Shown in pieces: positions 1-7,610 of a stretch of DNA of 12,531 bases; the first letter of the stretch is position 1; each line of letters opens with the position of its first letter. The stretch lies in NCBI GenBank assembly GCA_023458855.1, contig JAEWWQ010000232.1, positions 1 through 12,531 of the forward strand. Reading direction: 5' to 3'. Source of the stretch: Bacillota bacterium (lineage in GTDB: Bacteria; Bacillota; Clostridia; Lachnospirales; Lachnospiraceae). The position numbers were made by a program, and so were the translations under genes. The notes under the pieces are model-generated. The model was not told where the DNA came from, searched no databases, and was given only the letters and a program-made list of their open reading frames with translations.

Positions 1-1623
1 GCTTATAAAGTGGCAAATATTATTGAAATGACAGATTTGCAGCTGGGTGTATTTGAATATAATGAGAATACTTCAAGATGCTTCTGTACAGAAAAAATTC
101 TGCAGATTTTTGAACTGGGAAATAAAGATAATACGTGGGAAAGTAATTATGTAGACTTGCAGGAAATGAAAAAAGCAATTGGAAAAGTGAAAGAAAGGCT
201 GTCACGTGAGAAAGATGAGAATGGGATTTTCTATTTTAATACAATAGAGAATAAGAAAAAGTGGGTCAGTATCAGAAAAGTCGGAACCGAAGAACAATAT
301 TTATGTGTGGTAATGGATGTTACAAATGATATAAAGGAAAAGCAGAAGATTAAGCATGACCGTGATTTTGATGTCCTGACAGATCTGTATAACAGAAGAG
401 CTTTTGCACGGGAAGTAAAAAAGATAATAGAAGAGCATCCGGAAACTACAGGAGCGATGTCGGTCTGGGATCTTGATAACCTGAAGTACATGAATGATAC
501 TTATGGTCATGATATCGGTGACCGTTATATAAATTTACTGGCATCGGTATTTAAGAGGCTGGATAGAAATAATGTTATTATGTCCAGGATGTCCGGTGAT
601 GAATTTATGATGTTCATTTATAATGAAAATATAGCTAAAGCGTATGAGATATTGCGGGATATACACAGGGCATTTTTATCGGAAAAGATGATATTGCCTG
701 ATGGCTCGGAGCTGTCTGTCAGTGCATCAGCCGGAATGGCAGCATATCCGCTGGATGGTACCAATTATGGTGATCTGATGCGGTATGCAGATTTTGCCAT
801 GTATGAAGTAAAAAACAGAGAGAAGGGAGGGATTAAATCGTTCAATCGTGATACCTATGTGCGTGATTATATTCTGGTACAGGGAGTAGGAGAGCTTAAC
901 CGGATTTTGAATAATGAGAGTATCCATTATTTATTTCAGCCGATCGTCGATGTACGGAGTAAGAAGGTATTTGCCTATGAGGCCTTGCTGAGGACAGAGT
1001 CTGTGCTCCTGAAAGGACCTGATGAGCTGATCAGGCTGGCAGAGTCACAGTTTAAATTAGGGCAGATCGAATCCCTCACCTGGCTGCATGCAATAAGAGA
1101 GTTCCTGCAGGAGACCAATGGTGCCATGCGGCATAAATTATTTATTAATTCCATACCAAATCAATGTTTGAATCCGGAGGAATTTACATATTTAGAAGAA
1201 AACTATGGAAAGTTTTTATCCCGTGTTGTCATGGAAGTAACGGAAATTGCAAAAGCAGATACGGAATATGAGAAAAAGAAGTATGAGTGGTGTAAGAGAT
1301 TAGGCATAGAAATAGCTCTGGATGATTATGGAACAGGATATAGTAATCATGATGTACTAATGACAAGGGAACTTAATTTTGTCAAAATTGACAGAAGCAT
1401 TGTTCGTGATATTCATATGTTACCGGCACAGCAGAGATTAGTGAAGAGCATGATAGAATATTGTCACGAAAATCATATAAAGGTGATTGCGGAAGGAATT
1501 GAATTGAGACAGGAATTGTGTCAGGTGATTGATCTGGGTGCGGATTATGTGCAGGGCTTTTACCTTGCCAGACCATGCCGCAAGATAAGTAAGATAGATG
1601 CCACCCTGGAAACTTTATTTTAA
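1..1623 (+). CDS. PAS-like/GGDEF/EAL cyclic-di-GMP signalling protein, 5' end outside window
   Basis: The reading frame is open from base 1 and shows no ribosome binding site before the GTG at 10, so the true start probably lies upstream; residues below count from that GTG. Residues 1-105 resemble a small PAS-type sensory domain. A GGDEF domain follows at about 118-280, with the opening block DVLTDLYNRRAF (121-132), the metal-site block around WDLDNLKYMNDTYGHD, and SGDEF (195-199) as a variant signature. No RxxD inhibitory site is seen just before the signature. The EAL domain (about 300-530) looks catalytically complete: EALLR (324-328), the Asn in FINSIPNQ, the Glu in VMEVTE, DDYGTGYS (439-446), the Lys in FVKID, the Glu in IAEGIE and the Gln in YVQGFY. 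This predicts a c-di-GMP phosphodiesterase; whether the GGDEF half makes c-di-GMP, only binds GTP, or is inert cannot be told. No membrane segment is visible in the part present. The next gene starts 163 bases downstream and is probably a separate unit. Confidence 0.93.
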   Translation, partial: AYKVANIIEMTDLQLGVFEYNENTSRCFCTEKILQIFELGNKDNTWESNYVDLQEMKKAIGKVKERLSREKDENGIFYFNTIENKKKWVSIRKVGTEEQYLCVVMDVTNDIKEKQKIKHDRDFDVLTDLYNRRAFAREVKKIIEEHPETTGAMSVWDLDNLKYMNDTYGHDIGDRYINLLASVFKRLDRNNVIMSRMSGDEFMMFIYNENIAKAYEILRDIHRAFLSEKMILPDGSELSVSASAGMAAYPLDGTNYGDLMRYADFAMYEVKNREKGGIKSFNRDTYVRDYILVQGVGELNRILNNESIHYLFQPIVDVRSKKVFAYEALLRTESVLLKGPDELIRLAESQFKLGQIESLTWLHAIREFLQETNGAMRHKLFINSIPNQCLNPEEFTYLEENYGKFLSRVVMEVTEIAKADTEYEKKKYEWCKRLGIEIALDDYGTGYSNHDVLMTRELNFVKIDRSIVRDIHMLPAQQRLVKSMIEYCHENHIKVIAEGIELRQELCQVIDLGADYVQGFYLARPCRKISKIDATLETLF

Positions 1624-1702
1624 AAAGAAAAACTGACTCATAAAGCTTCATTCGCTGCAATATATTGTTCCAAAGAAATATTTGGCATAAGGGGAAAAGC
1701 TG

Positions 1703-1731
1703 TTGAAAAAAATGTCGAAAAAGAGTATGCT
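1703..1731 (+). promoter_or_regulatory. Candidate promoter for the O-acyltransferase operon
   Basis: TTGAAA (1703-1708) and TATGCT (1726-1731) are separated by 17 bases, resembling a sigma-A promoter with a good -35 and an imperfect -10. It lies 55 bases before the ATG of the acyltransferase gene, in the only sizeable gap ahead of it. The same bases could instead be the start of a tiny broken reading frame (TTG at 1703 to TGA), so the call is tentative. Confidence 0.35.
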
Positions 1732-1786
1732 TATTATCGTTGCATGAACTAGTATTTTGATTTTGAAATGAGCAGGGTGGAAGAAT

Positions 1787-3214
1787 ATGGTTTTTAGCAG
1801 TTTGGAATTTATCTTCCGATTTTTGCCTATCTTCTTAATCTTTTATTATATAACGCCTAATCAGTACAAAAATGCGATTTTATTGATAGGAAGTATATGC
1901 TTCTATGCGTTAGGAGAACCGGTGTATGTTATACTGATTCTCCTTTCTGTTCTGATTAATTTTGTAATTGGTAAGAGAATAGATAATTGTGAGAGTCGGG
2001 GAAAAGGCAGAAGAGCGTGGCTTATACTGGCACTTTTATATGATTTGGGGATGCTGCTTGCATTTAAATATACGGGATTTTTTATTGAGAATGTGAATCG
2101 ATGTATCTATTTCCTGGGAAAGTGGAATGGATATCAATTGTGTTCCCTTCCACAGGTCAACATAATATTACCATTAGGAATCAGCTTTTATACGTTTCAG
2201 ATTATGTCTTACATCATAGATGTATATACAGGTAAAACAAAAGCAGAGGAATCCCTTGTTCGTTTAGGGACTTATCTTTGTATGTTTCCGCAGCTGATAG
2301 CAGGACCTATTGTGACTTACATATCCGTAAGGGATCAATTAAAGAACAGAACCCATTCTATAAGAAAACTGGAATACGGCTTACACATATTTGTCATTGG
2401 ATTAGCAGCAAAGGTACTGATTGCCAACAGAATCGGAGGATTGTGGAGAGAGATTCAGACAATAGGGTTTGAGAGCATTTCAACACCGCTGGCGTGGATG
2501 GGAGCATTTGCGTATACGCTGCAGATTTATTTTGACTTTCAGGGATATTCGCTTATGGCTGTCGGACTGGGCAAGATGCTGGGTTTTACGCTGCCGAAGA
2601 ACTTCAATTATCCCTATACAGCAAAGTCTATAACAGAATTCTGGCAGAGATGGCATATGACATTAGGGCAGTGGTTCAAGGAGTATGTATATATTCCACT
2701 TGGCGGTAATCGGACCGGCACTCTGAAAATGATCCGAAATATGTTCATCGTGTGGTCTCTGACTGGTTTCTGGCATGGCGCGAACTGGAATTTTATTATA
2801 TGGGGGATTGTTATTTTTCTTATCATGGTGGTTGAAAAAGCAGGTCTGCAAAGGTGGCTGGAACGTTTTCCGCTTCTGGCAAGACTATATATGCTTTTTT
2901 TAATTCCGGTTACGTGGGTGATTTTTGCGATTACCAGTATTGCTGAACTGCGCGTATATTTATCGAGAATGTTTCCATTTTGGGGACTGTACGAAGGAGC
3001 ATGCGTAAATCCGGATGACTATGTGAAATATGCAATGCAGTATGGAATATTCTTTGTAATTGGTGGATTATGCAGTACCCGTTTATTGGGAAGATGGTAT
3101 CGAAGACACAGATCAAGCGTACTGGCGATATTTGGATTGCTCATTTTATTCTGGCTTTCTATTTATTATCTGTCGAATGCATCTAATAATCCATTTCTTT
3201 ATTTTAGATTTTAA
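1787..3214 (+). CDS. Membrane-bound O-acyltransferase (MBOAT, AlgI/DltB type)
   Basis: Multi-pass membrane protein of 475 aa, the usual size for the AlgI branch of the MBOAT family. These proteins move an acyl group, usually acetyl, across the membrane for attachment to an exported glycan or wall polymer. The N-terminus MVFSSLEFIFRFLPIF is typical of the family. The conserved core is present: YFDFQGYS (248-255), WQRWHMTL (286-293, with His290) and the invariant active-site His330 in LTGFWHGANW. About ten hydrophobic segments are spread through the protein. The start is supported by a purine-rich GGGTGGAAG just before ATG 1787. The gene ends 17 bases before an SGNH-fold gene with its own AGGAG site, the standard partner arrangement. 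The substrate cannot be read from sequence; no dlt genes or polysaccharide synthase genes lie beside it, so it may be a cell-envelope or secreted glycan. Confidence 0.94.
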   Translation: MVFSSLEFIFRFLPIFLIFYYITPNQYKNAILLIGSICFYALGEPVYVILILLSVLINFVIGKRIDNCESRGKGRRAWLILALLYDLGMLLAFKYTGFFIENVNRCIYFLGKWNGYQLCSLPQVNIILPLGISFYTFQIMSYIIDVYTGKTKAEESLVRLGTYLCMFPQLIAGPIVTYISVRDQLKNRTHSIRKLEYGLHIFVIGLAAKVLIANRIGGLWREIQTIGFESISTPLAWMGAFAYTLQIYFDFQGYSLMAVGLGKMLGFTLPKNFNYPYTAKSITEFWQRWHMTLGQWFKEYVYIPLGGNRTGTLKMIRNMFIVWSLTGFWHGANWNFIIWGIVIFLIMVVEKAGLQRWLERFPLLARLYMLFLIPVTWVIFAITSIAELRVYLSRMFPFWGLYEGACVNPDDYVKYAMQYGIFFVIGGLCSTRLLGRWYRRHRSSVLAIFGLLILFWLSIYYLSNASNNPFLYFRF

Positions 3215-3231
3215 AGTTAGGAGCGCAGCGT

Positions 3232-4212
3232 ATGAAAGGGCTCAGGAAAAGTCCGCTTTTTTTGCTTGTTTTGACAAGTACAATAGGACTATCTGTATTT
3301 GCATGGAGAGAAAAAAATGGAGTTTATGCGGGATATACATATGATTGGAAAAAAGAACCGGTTCTTACTGTAGTAATGCAGGGAATACAGGATGGGAATT
3401 CTCCGATTGATCTACTGCCGGACTGGCTTCAGCAGAATATAGAGGAAGAAGTACCAGCCAGTGTCATTAAGGGCGGAGATGAAGTAACTACATTAAGCGG
3501 GAATCTGATAGCTGTAACGGTAAGTGCTAATGATATTGGAAACGAAGATGCAGGCAATGAAAATACAAACCGGTTTTCTGAATCTGTAAGCGATAATAAA
3601 GCAAAGAAAGTATATCAATTTCAAAAAGTAGAGGAATCTTATTTTGATGACGCATTATTCATTGGAGATTCCAGGACTGTTGGATTGTCGGAATATTCAG
3701 GTCTGACCAATGCCACTTTTTATGCAAAAACATCACTTACGATTTATGATTTTTATGATAAGAAATTTATTCCCGTCGAGGGGGAAAAAGAAAAAGTCAC
3801 GCTGGATGAGGCACTGCAGCTTAAGCAGTACGGAAAGATCTATGTTATGTTCGGGATAAATGAAATGGGAAGAGGAACACCTCAGAATTTTGGTGCTGAG
3901 TATTTAAAAGTGCTTACAAGGATAAGAGAATTACAGCCGGATGCAATCCTGTTTGTGGAGGGCATCATGCATGTAACAGCCGCTAAGTCGGAGTCAGATC
4001 CGATCTATAATAATAATAATATCAGTATGCGAAATGCATTGCTGGCAACAGTAGACAATCACCACGATGTGTTCTACATAGATATGAATGAGGCGGTGTG
4101 TGATGGACATGGTGATCTGAAGGCAGAGTATACGTTTGATGATATCCATCTGAAGGCCAGCTATTATAGTTTATGGAGGGAATTTCTACTGCAGCATGGT
4201 ATTGTAAGATAG
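3232..4212 (+). CDS. Membrane-anchored SGNH/GDSL hydrolase-fold protein, partner of the O-acyltransferase
   Basis: A 326-aa protein with a positively charged N-terminus and one hydrophobic segment (about 8-24), either an uncleaved anchor or a signal peptide, placing the rest outside the membrane. Residues 25-135 are a poorly conserved linker, rich in Asn, Ser and acidic residues around 99-125. The SGNH core follows: block I FIGDSRT with nucleophile Ser147, the GxN block FGIN with Asn210, and the DxxH block DDIHLK with Asp303 and His306. The catalytic set is therefore complete. Proteins of this kind encoded next to an MBOAT usually complete transfer of the acyl group onto an exported glycan, though an esterase role is also possible. 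AGGAG (3219-3223) supports ATG 3232. The gene lies 17 bases after the MBOAT gene and is followed by a strong terminator, so the two form one operon. Confidence 0.9.
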   Translation: MKGLRKSPLFLLVLTSTIGLSVFAWREKNGVYAGYTYDWKKEPVLTVVMQGIQDGNSPIDLLPDWLQQNIEEEVPASVIKGGDEVTTLSGNLIAVTVSANDIGNEDAGNENTNRFSESVSDNKAKKVYQFQKVEESYFDDALFIGDSRTVGLSEYSGLTNATFYAKTSLTIYDFYDKKFIPVEGEKEKVTLDEALQLKQYGKIYVMFGINEMGRGTPQNFGAEYLKVLTRIRELQPDAILFVEGIMHVTAAKSESDPIYNNNNISMRNALLATVDNHHDVFYIDMNEAVCDGHGDLKAEYTFDDIHLKASYYSLWREFLLQHGIVR

Positions 4213-4246
4213 GCTTTTGACGCCCTGATCATTATATAGATAACAT

Positions 4247-4287
4247 AAAAAACAAGATGAAGTGGATGCACTTCATCTTGTTTTTTT
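4247..4287 (+). terminator. Strong intrinsic terminator of the O-acyltransferase operon
   Basis: A perfect 14-bp stem, AACAAGATGAAGTG (4251-4264) with CACTTCATCTTGTT (4269-4282), closes on a 4-base GATG loop and runs into a T tract to 4287. The run of A before the stem can pair with the T tract, so it may work in both directions. It lies 35 bases after the SGNH gene stop. It also marks the insertion point of the group II intron remnant that follows at once. Confidence 0.93.
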
Positions 4288-4288
4288 G

Positions 4289-4478
4289 GTGTGCCCGGTG
4301 GGCACACGTTCTAACGGGTGAAAGTCCCCAATCCACCCGGCACTAGGAAGGATACAGCCGAAGCCAAGGGGGTCCATCGCGAGGTGGAATCTGAAGAAAG
4401 GATTAGGCAAAACTCTGGCTTGTTACATCTGAGGCTGACTGCATGGACTAGGTTGCCAAATAAACAATGAAATGCAAA
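4289..4478 (+). mobile_element. 5' remnant (domain I part) of a class C-type group II intron
   Basis: The segment begins with the group II 5' boundary GTGTG, continuing GTGTGCCC, immediately behind a terminator T tract; insertion just past terminator hairpins is the known habit of class C introns. It then carries domain I landmarks as I remember them from the Oceanobacillus iheyensis class C intron: GGGTGAAAGTCCC (4316-4328), AAGGGGGTCC near 4367, GGTGGAATCTGAAG (4383-4396), GGCAAA-C near 4407 and CTGAGGCT near 4429. Resemblance fades at about 4470-4480, so the right border is approximate. I see no intron-encoded reverse transcriptase, no domain V hairpin and no 3' boundary before ugpC. This is therefore a deleted, non-mobile fragment. 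It occupies most of the gap before ugpC and becomes part of that operon's leader if transcription starts upstream of it. Confidence 0.82.
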
Positions 4479-4615
4479 CTTGCTCGCTATATTTACGTTC
4501 ATTTTACAGAAGGCTTACCAGAATGTGGTATTTGGAAAACTCTCGCTATGCTACAGTTAGACTAGTTGAAGGCAATAAAGATAACGAAGATGGAAAGACA
4601 GGGCAGGGTGTAAAA

Positions 4616-5728
4616 GTGGCGGAATTAGTACTGAAAAATATTTGTAAATCGTATGAAAATGGTGTAAAAGCGGTATCCAATTTTAATTTGGAAATCAAGG
4701 ATAAAGAATTTATTATTTTTGTCGGTCCTTCGGGATGCGGAAAATCGACAACACTAAGAATGATTGCCGGGCTGGAAGAGATATCGGACGGTGAATTGTG
4801 GATAGATGATACCTTTGCCAATTATCTGGAGCCAAAGGAAAGGAATCTGGCAATGGTATTTCAAAGCTATGCGTTATATCCGAATATGAATGTTTATGAA
4901 AATATTGCCTTTTCATTAAGAGTCAGAAAAACAGAGAAAAGAGTTGTGGATGAAAAAGTAAAAAATGCTGCAAAGCTGCTAGGCCTGGAAGACCTGTTGG
5001 ACAGAAGGCCCAAAGACTTGTCGGGAGGACAAAGACAGAGAGTCGCTATCGGTAATGCTATTATTCGGGAACCCAAGGTATTGCTTATGGATGAACCGCT
5101 TTCCAATCTGGATGCAAAGCTTCGAAGTCAGATGAGAGTAGAATTAGCACATTTACATAAGAAACTGGGAAATACCATTATCTATGTCACACATGACCAG
5201 ACAGAAGCAATGACGCTTGGAACCAGGATCGTGGTCATGAAGGATGGCATTATCCAACAGGTAGATACACCGAAGAATCTCTATGAGAATCCGCTAAATC
5301 AGTTTGTTGCGGGTTTTATCGGATTTCCCATGATGAATTTTATTGAATCCAGAATCTTTATTATGAAGAATCGTGTCGAGTATATCATTTTTAACAAACG
5401 AATGGAGATTACCGGACATGTAAAAGAAGTTCTTCTGGCAAAAGATTATGGCGGAAAAGATGTAGTAATCGGCATCAGACCTGAGGACATTACGTATGTG
5501 AAGTCGGAGAAAGCAAACCAGAGTATTGCAGTAACAATTATTGGAAGGGAGCTGCTGGGTTCTGAAGTGATTCTTTATTTTACAATAGGAAATATGCAGT
5601 TATCAGCCAAAGTGGATAACGGATGTAAGGCAATTGTGGGTGATAAGGCTGACTTATATTTGAAAACAGATAATTTCTGTGTCTTTGACAGAAGAACAGA
5701 AGAAAATATAATGTATGAATTGAGGTAA
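4616..5728 (+). CDS. ugpC: ABC transporter ATPase of a glycerol-3-phosphate/glycerophosphodiester importer
   Basis: A 370-aa cytoplasmic ATPase of the MalK/UgpC/MsmX group, energising the two permeases encoded next. Residues below count from GTG 4616. Walker A is GPSGCGKST (37-45), the Q-loop Gln83, the signature LSGGQ (135-139), Walker B VLLMDE (155-160) and the switch His193 in VTHDQTEA. The C-terminal part contains the regulatory TOBE-type region with IGIRPEDI. GTG 4616 is chosen because the family begins with (M)AELVLKN and the length then fits; the frame stays open back to 4472, but those extra codons run into the intron remnant. The residue after VAIG in the signature helix is Asn where Arg is usual, a small oddity. 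The ATPase could serve other sugar importers too, as MsmX-type proteins do, but its place at the head of the operon argues for this transporter. The stop lies 4 bases before the permease start. Confidence 0.9.
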   Translation: MAELVLKNICKSYENGVKAVSNFNLEIKDKEFIIFVGPSGCGKSTTLRMIAGLEEISDGELWIDDTFANYLEPKERNLAMVFQSYALYPNMNVYENIAFSLRVRKTEKRVVDEKVKNAAKLLGLEDLLDRRPKDLSGGQRQRVAIGNAIIREPKVLLMDEPLSNLDAKLRSQMRVELAHLHKKLGNTIIYVTHDQTEAMTLGTRIVVMKDGIIQQVDTPKNLYENPLNQFVAGFIGFPMMNFIESRIFIMKNRVEYIIFNKRMEITGHVKEVLLAKDYGGKDVVIGIRPEDITYVKSEKANQSIAVTIIGRELLGSEVILYFTIGNMQLSAKVDNGCKAIVGDKADLYLKTDNFCVFDRRTEENIMYELR

Positions 5729-5732
5729 TGGA

Positions 5733-6602
5733 ATGCTGCAGAAAATAATAAAAAAATCAGGTGCAAAGGCTTATCTGTATTTGATTCCAAGCTTTTTGAT
5801 TTTTGGTATATTTCTATTCTATCCATTTATGAAGACCATTTATCTGAGTCTGTATAAGACCAATAAAATGGGGCAGGCAAAATTATTTGTGGGTCTTGGA
5901 AATTATAAGGACTTATTTACTTCATCCAGCTTCTATAATAGTATATTCGTCACAATTATTTTTGTGGTTATCGTTGTAGTGGGAAGTATGTTGATCGGAT
6001 TGGTGACAGCCATGCTTTGTAATAAAGCATTTCCGGGAATCCGTATTTTCAGTACGGCTTTTGCCTTACCAATGGCGATTGCTTCCAGTTCGGCAGCATT
6101 GATATTCAGGATCATGCTTCATCCCTCTGTCGGAATCGTGAATAAGATTCTGGGAGTAGATATTAACTGGATCAGTGATCCCAGATATGCACTTATTTGT
6201 GTTGCTGTTTTAACAGCATGGCTGAACAGTGGTATTAATTTTCTGTATTTTTCGGCAGGATTAAGTAATATTGACGAGACAATTTATGAACGTGCATCGG
6301 TAGATGGCGCAAGTAATGTTCAGAAATTTTTCAGAATAACGATACCGGGTCTTGCTCCAATCATGTTTTATACGCTGGTGGTAAATATTATTCAGGCATT
6401 TCAATCTTTCGGGCAGGTCAAGATTCTGACGCAGGGAGGACCGGGAGAGTCTACAAATTTAATTGTTTTTTCTATTTACAGAGATGCCTTTTTTAATTAC
6501 AGATTTGGAAGTGCGGCAGCACAGTCGGTAATTCTGTTTTTGATTATTATGATTCTCACATTGATGATGTTCCGGATGGAAAAAAGGGGAGTGAAATATT
6601 AA
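5733..6602 (+). CDS. ugpA: ABC transporter permease, UgpA-like
   Basis: A 289-aa inner-membrane permease of the MalF/UgpA class (binding-protein-dependent transport, BPD_transp_1 fold). About six hydrophobic segments are visible, starting at residues 13-33. The cytoplasmic EAA coupling loop that docks on the ATPase is YERASVDGASNVQKFFRI (186-202), with the conserved Gly192. A short block ending TQGGPGEST (233-241) is typical of this permease class. ATG 5733 is preceded by GAGG (5722-5725), which overlaps the end of ugpC, so translation is probably coupled. The stop TAA shares one base with the ATG of the second permease. The substrate assignment comes from the binding protein and the phosphodiesterase in the same operon, since permeases of this class cannot be assigned alone. 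Confidence 0.88.
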   Translation: MLQKIIKKSGAKAYLYLIPSFLIFGIFLFYPFMKTIYLSLYKTNKMGQAKLFVGLGNYKDLFTSSSFYNSIFVTIIFVVIVVVGSMLIGLVTAMLCNKAFPGIRIFSTAFALPMAIASSSAALIFRIMLHPSVGIVNKILGVDINWISDPRYALICVAVLTAWLNSGINFLYFSAGLSNIDETIYERASVDGASNVQKFFRITIPGLAPIMFYTLVVNIIQAFQSFGQVKILTQGGPGESTNLIVFSIYRDAFFNYRFGSAAAQSVILFLIIMILTLMMFRMEKRGVKY

Positions 6603-7525
6603 TGGATACAATAGGAATTCCGGCAAAACAAAGTGTTGTAAAGAAAAAAATGACGGTAGAAGAAATTGCAAGTCTGAAGGAAATGATGAAGGAAAGACAG
6701 GCAAGAAAAAAGAGGGTGGAGATGGGAACAAGGTTACTGGCCAATGCTGCAGTAGGAATATTTGTATTGCTCCCGCTTCTTTATGCAGTCAGTATCGCCT
6801 TTATGCCTTCGAGCGAGTTGTTTACCATGAAATTCAATTTGGTTCCCACAAAACCGACATTGCAAAATTTCCGGGATGCAATTACAAGAGTGCCGATTAT
6901 AAAATTTGTTTTTAATTCCTTTCTGGTTGCAGGTCTCATTACGTTTGGACAGATCATATCGTGTTCTCTTGCAGCATTCAGCTTTTCTTTTCTTGATTTT
7001 AAAGGGAAAAACGTACTGTTTATGTTAGTAATGGCTACGATGATGATACCGGGTGAGGCAACCATTATTTCTAATTATTTAACAGTAAGCAGCTGGGGAT
7101 GGTTAGATTCCTATAGAGTTCTGATCGTTCCATACTTAACCTCTGCGATGGGCATATTCCTGTTCAGACAGTTTTATTTATCATTTCCTGTTTCTCTGTA
7201 TGAATCTGCTAAAATAGATGGTTGTTCCAGTTTACGATTTATCATTACCATATTACTTCCGTTGACCAAATCGGCCATCGGAGCAATGGCAGTCTATACT
7301 TTTATCAATGCATGGAATATGTATTTATGGCCGTTACTTGTGACAGGATCAGAAGAAATGAGGACCGTGCAGATTGGCATCGGAATGCTGAATGCCGTAG
7401 ATGGGCAGTCCATAACCCTTATGATTGCAGGTGTTATCATGATAATACTGCCATCCATTTCAATTTTTATTGCAGGACAGAAGCAATTAATACGAGGGAT
7501 GTTCCAGGGGGCAGTGAAAGGATAG
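6602..7525 (+). CDS. ugpE: ABC transporter permease, UgpE-like
   Basis: A 307-aa inner-membrane permease of the MalG/UgpE class, forming the transport channel with the preceding protein. The EAA loop is YESAKIDGCSSLRFIITI (200-217). Hydrophobic segments begin at about 45-65 and recur up to the C-terminal segment near 280-295, consistent with six. An unusual feature is a charged cytoplasmic N-terminal extension of about 40 residues, rich in Lys, Arg, Glu and Met, before the first membrane segment; family members typically start closer to it. ATG 6602 overlaps the previous stop by one base and has a purine-rich AAAGGGGAGTG upstream, so both permeases are translationally coupled. Downstream, 85 bases with two hairpins separate it from the binding-protein gene. 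Confidence 0.88.
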   Translation: MDTIGIPAKQSVVKKKMTVEEIASLKEMMKERQARKKRVEMGTRLLANAAVGIFVLLPLLYAVSIAFMPSSELFTMKFNLVPTKPTLQNFRDAITRVPIIKFVFNSFLVAGLITFGQIISCSLAAFSFSFLDFKGKNVLFMLVMATMMIPGEATIISNYLTVSSWGWLDSYRVLIVPYLTSAMGIFLFRQFYLSFPVSLYESAKIDGCSSLRFIITILLPLTKSAIGAMAVYTFINAWNMYLWPLLVTGSEEMRTVQIGIGMLNAVDGQSITLMIAGVIMIILPSISIFIAGQKQLIRGMFQGAVKG

Positions 7526-7529
7526 GTAA

Positions 7530-7579
7530 TAAGCAATTTACTGCTTACTATAAACTATCGCGGCAGTTTGTTGCCCGCG
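7530..7579 (+). other. Two intercistronic hairpins between ugpE and ugpB
   Basis: TAAGCA (7530-7535) pairs with TGCTTA (7542-7547), and CGCGGCA (7559-7565) pairs with TGCCCGCG (7572-7579) with one bulged C. No T tract follows, so this is not a standard terminator. Such stems ahead of a binding-protein gene often stabilise the downstream message, letting the lipoprotein outnumber the permeases; that role is inferred here. The binding-protein ribosome site lies 16 bases after the second stem. Confidence 0.5.
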
Positions 7580-7610
7580 TAAATCAAAAAAGATGAGGAG
7601 ATTAAGAAAA

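Noticed and set aside
1670..1685. Terminator after the GGDEF/EAL gene
   Set aside because: CCAAA and TTTGG form only a 5-bp AT-rich stem without a T tract, too weak to call.
4472..4615. N-terminal extension of the ABC ATPase reading frame by 48 codons
   Set aside because: The extension lies over or next to the intron remnant, has no family resemblance and no ribosome site; GTG 4616 gives the usual start and length.
4480..4615. Promoter for ugpC
   Set aside because: Several weak -35 and -10 look-alikes occur (for example TTTACA at 4503), but none has both boxes at acceptable spacing.
7593..7610. Earlier ATG for the binding lipoprotein
   Set aside because: It overlaps the GAGGAG that serves ATG 7611 and would add six residues ahead of an already typical signal peptide.
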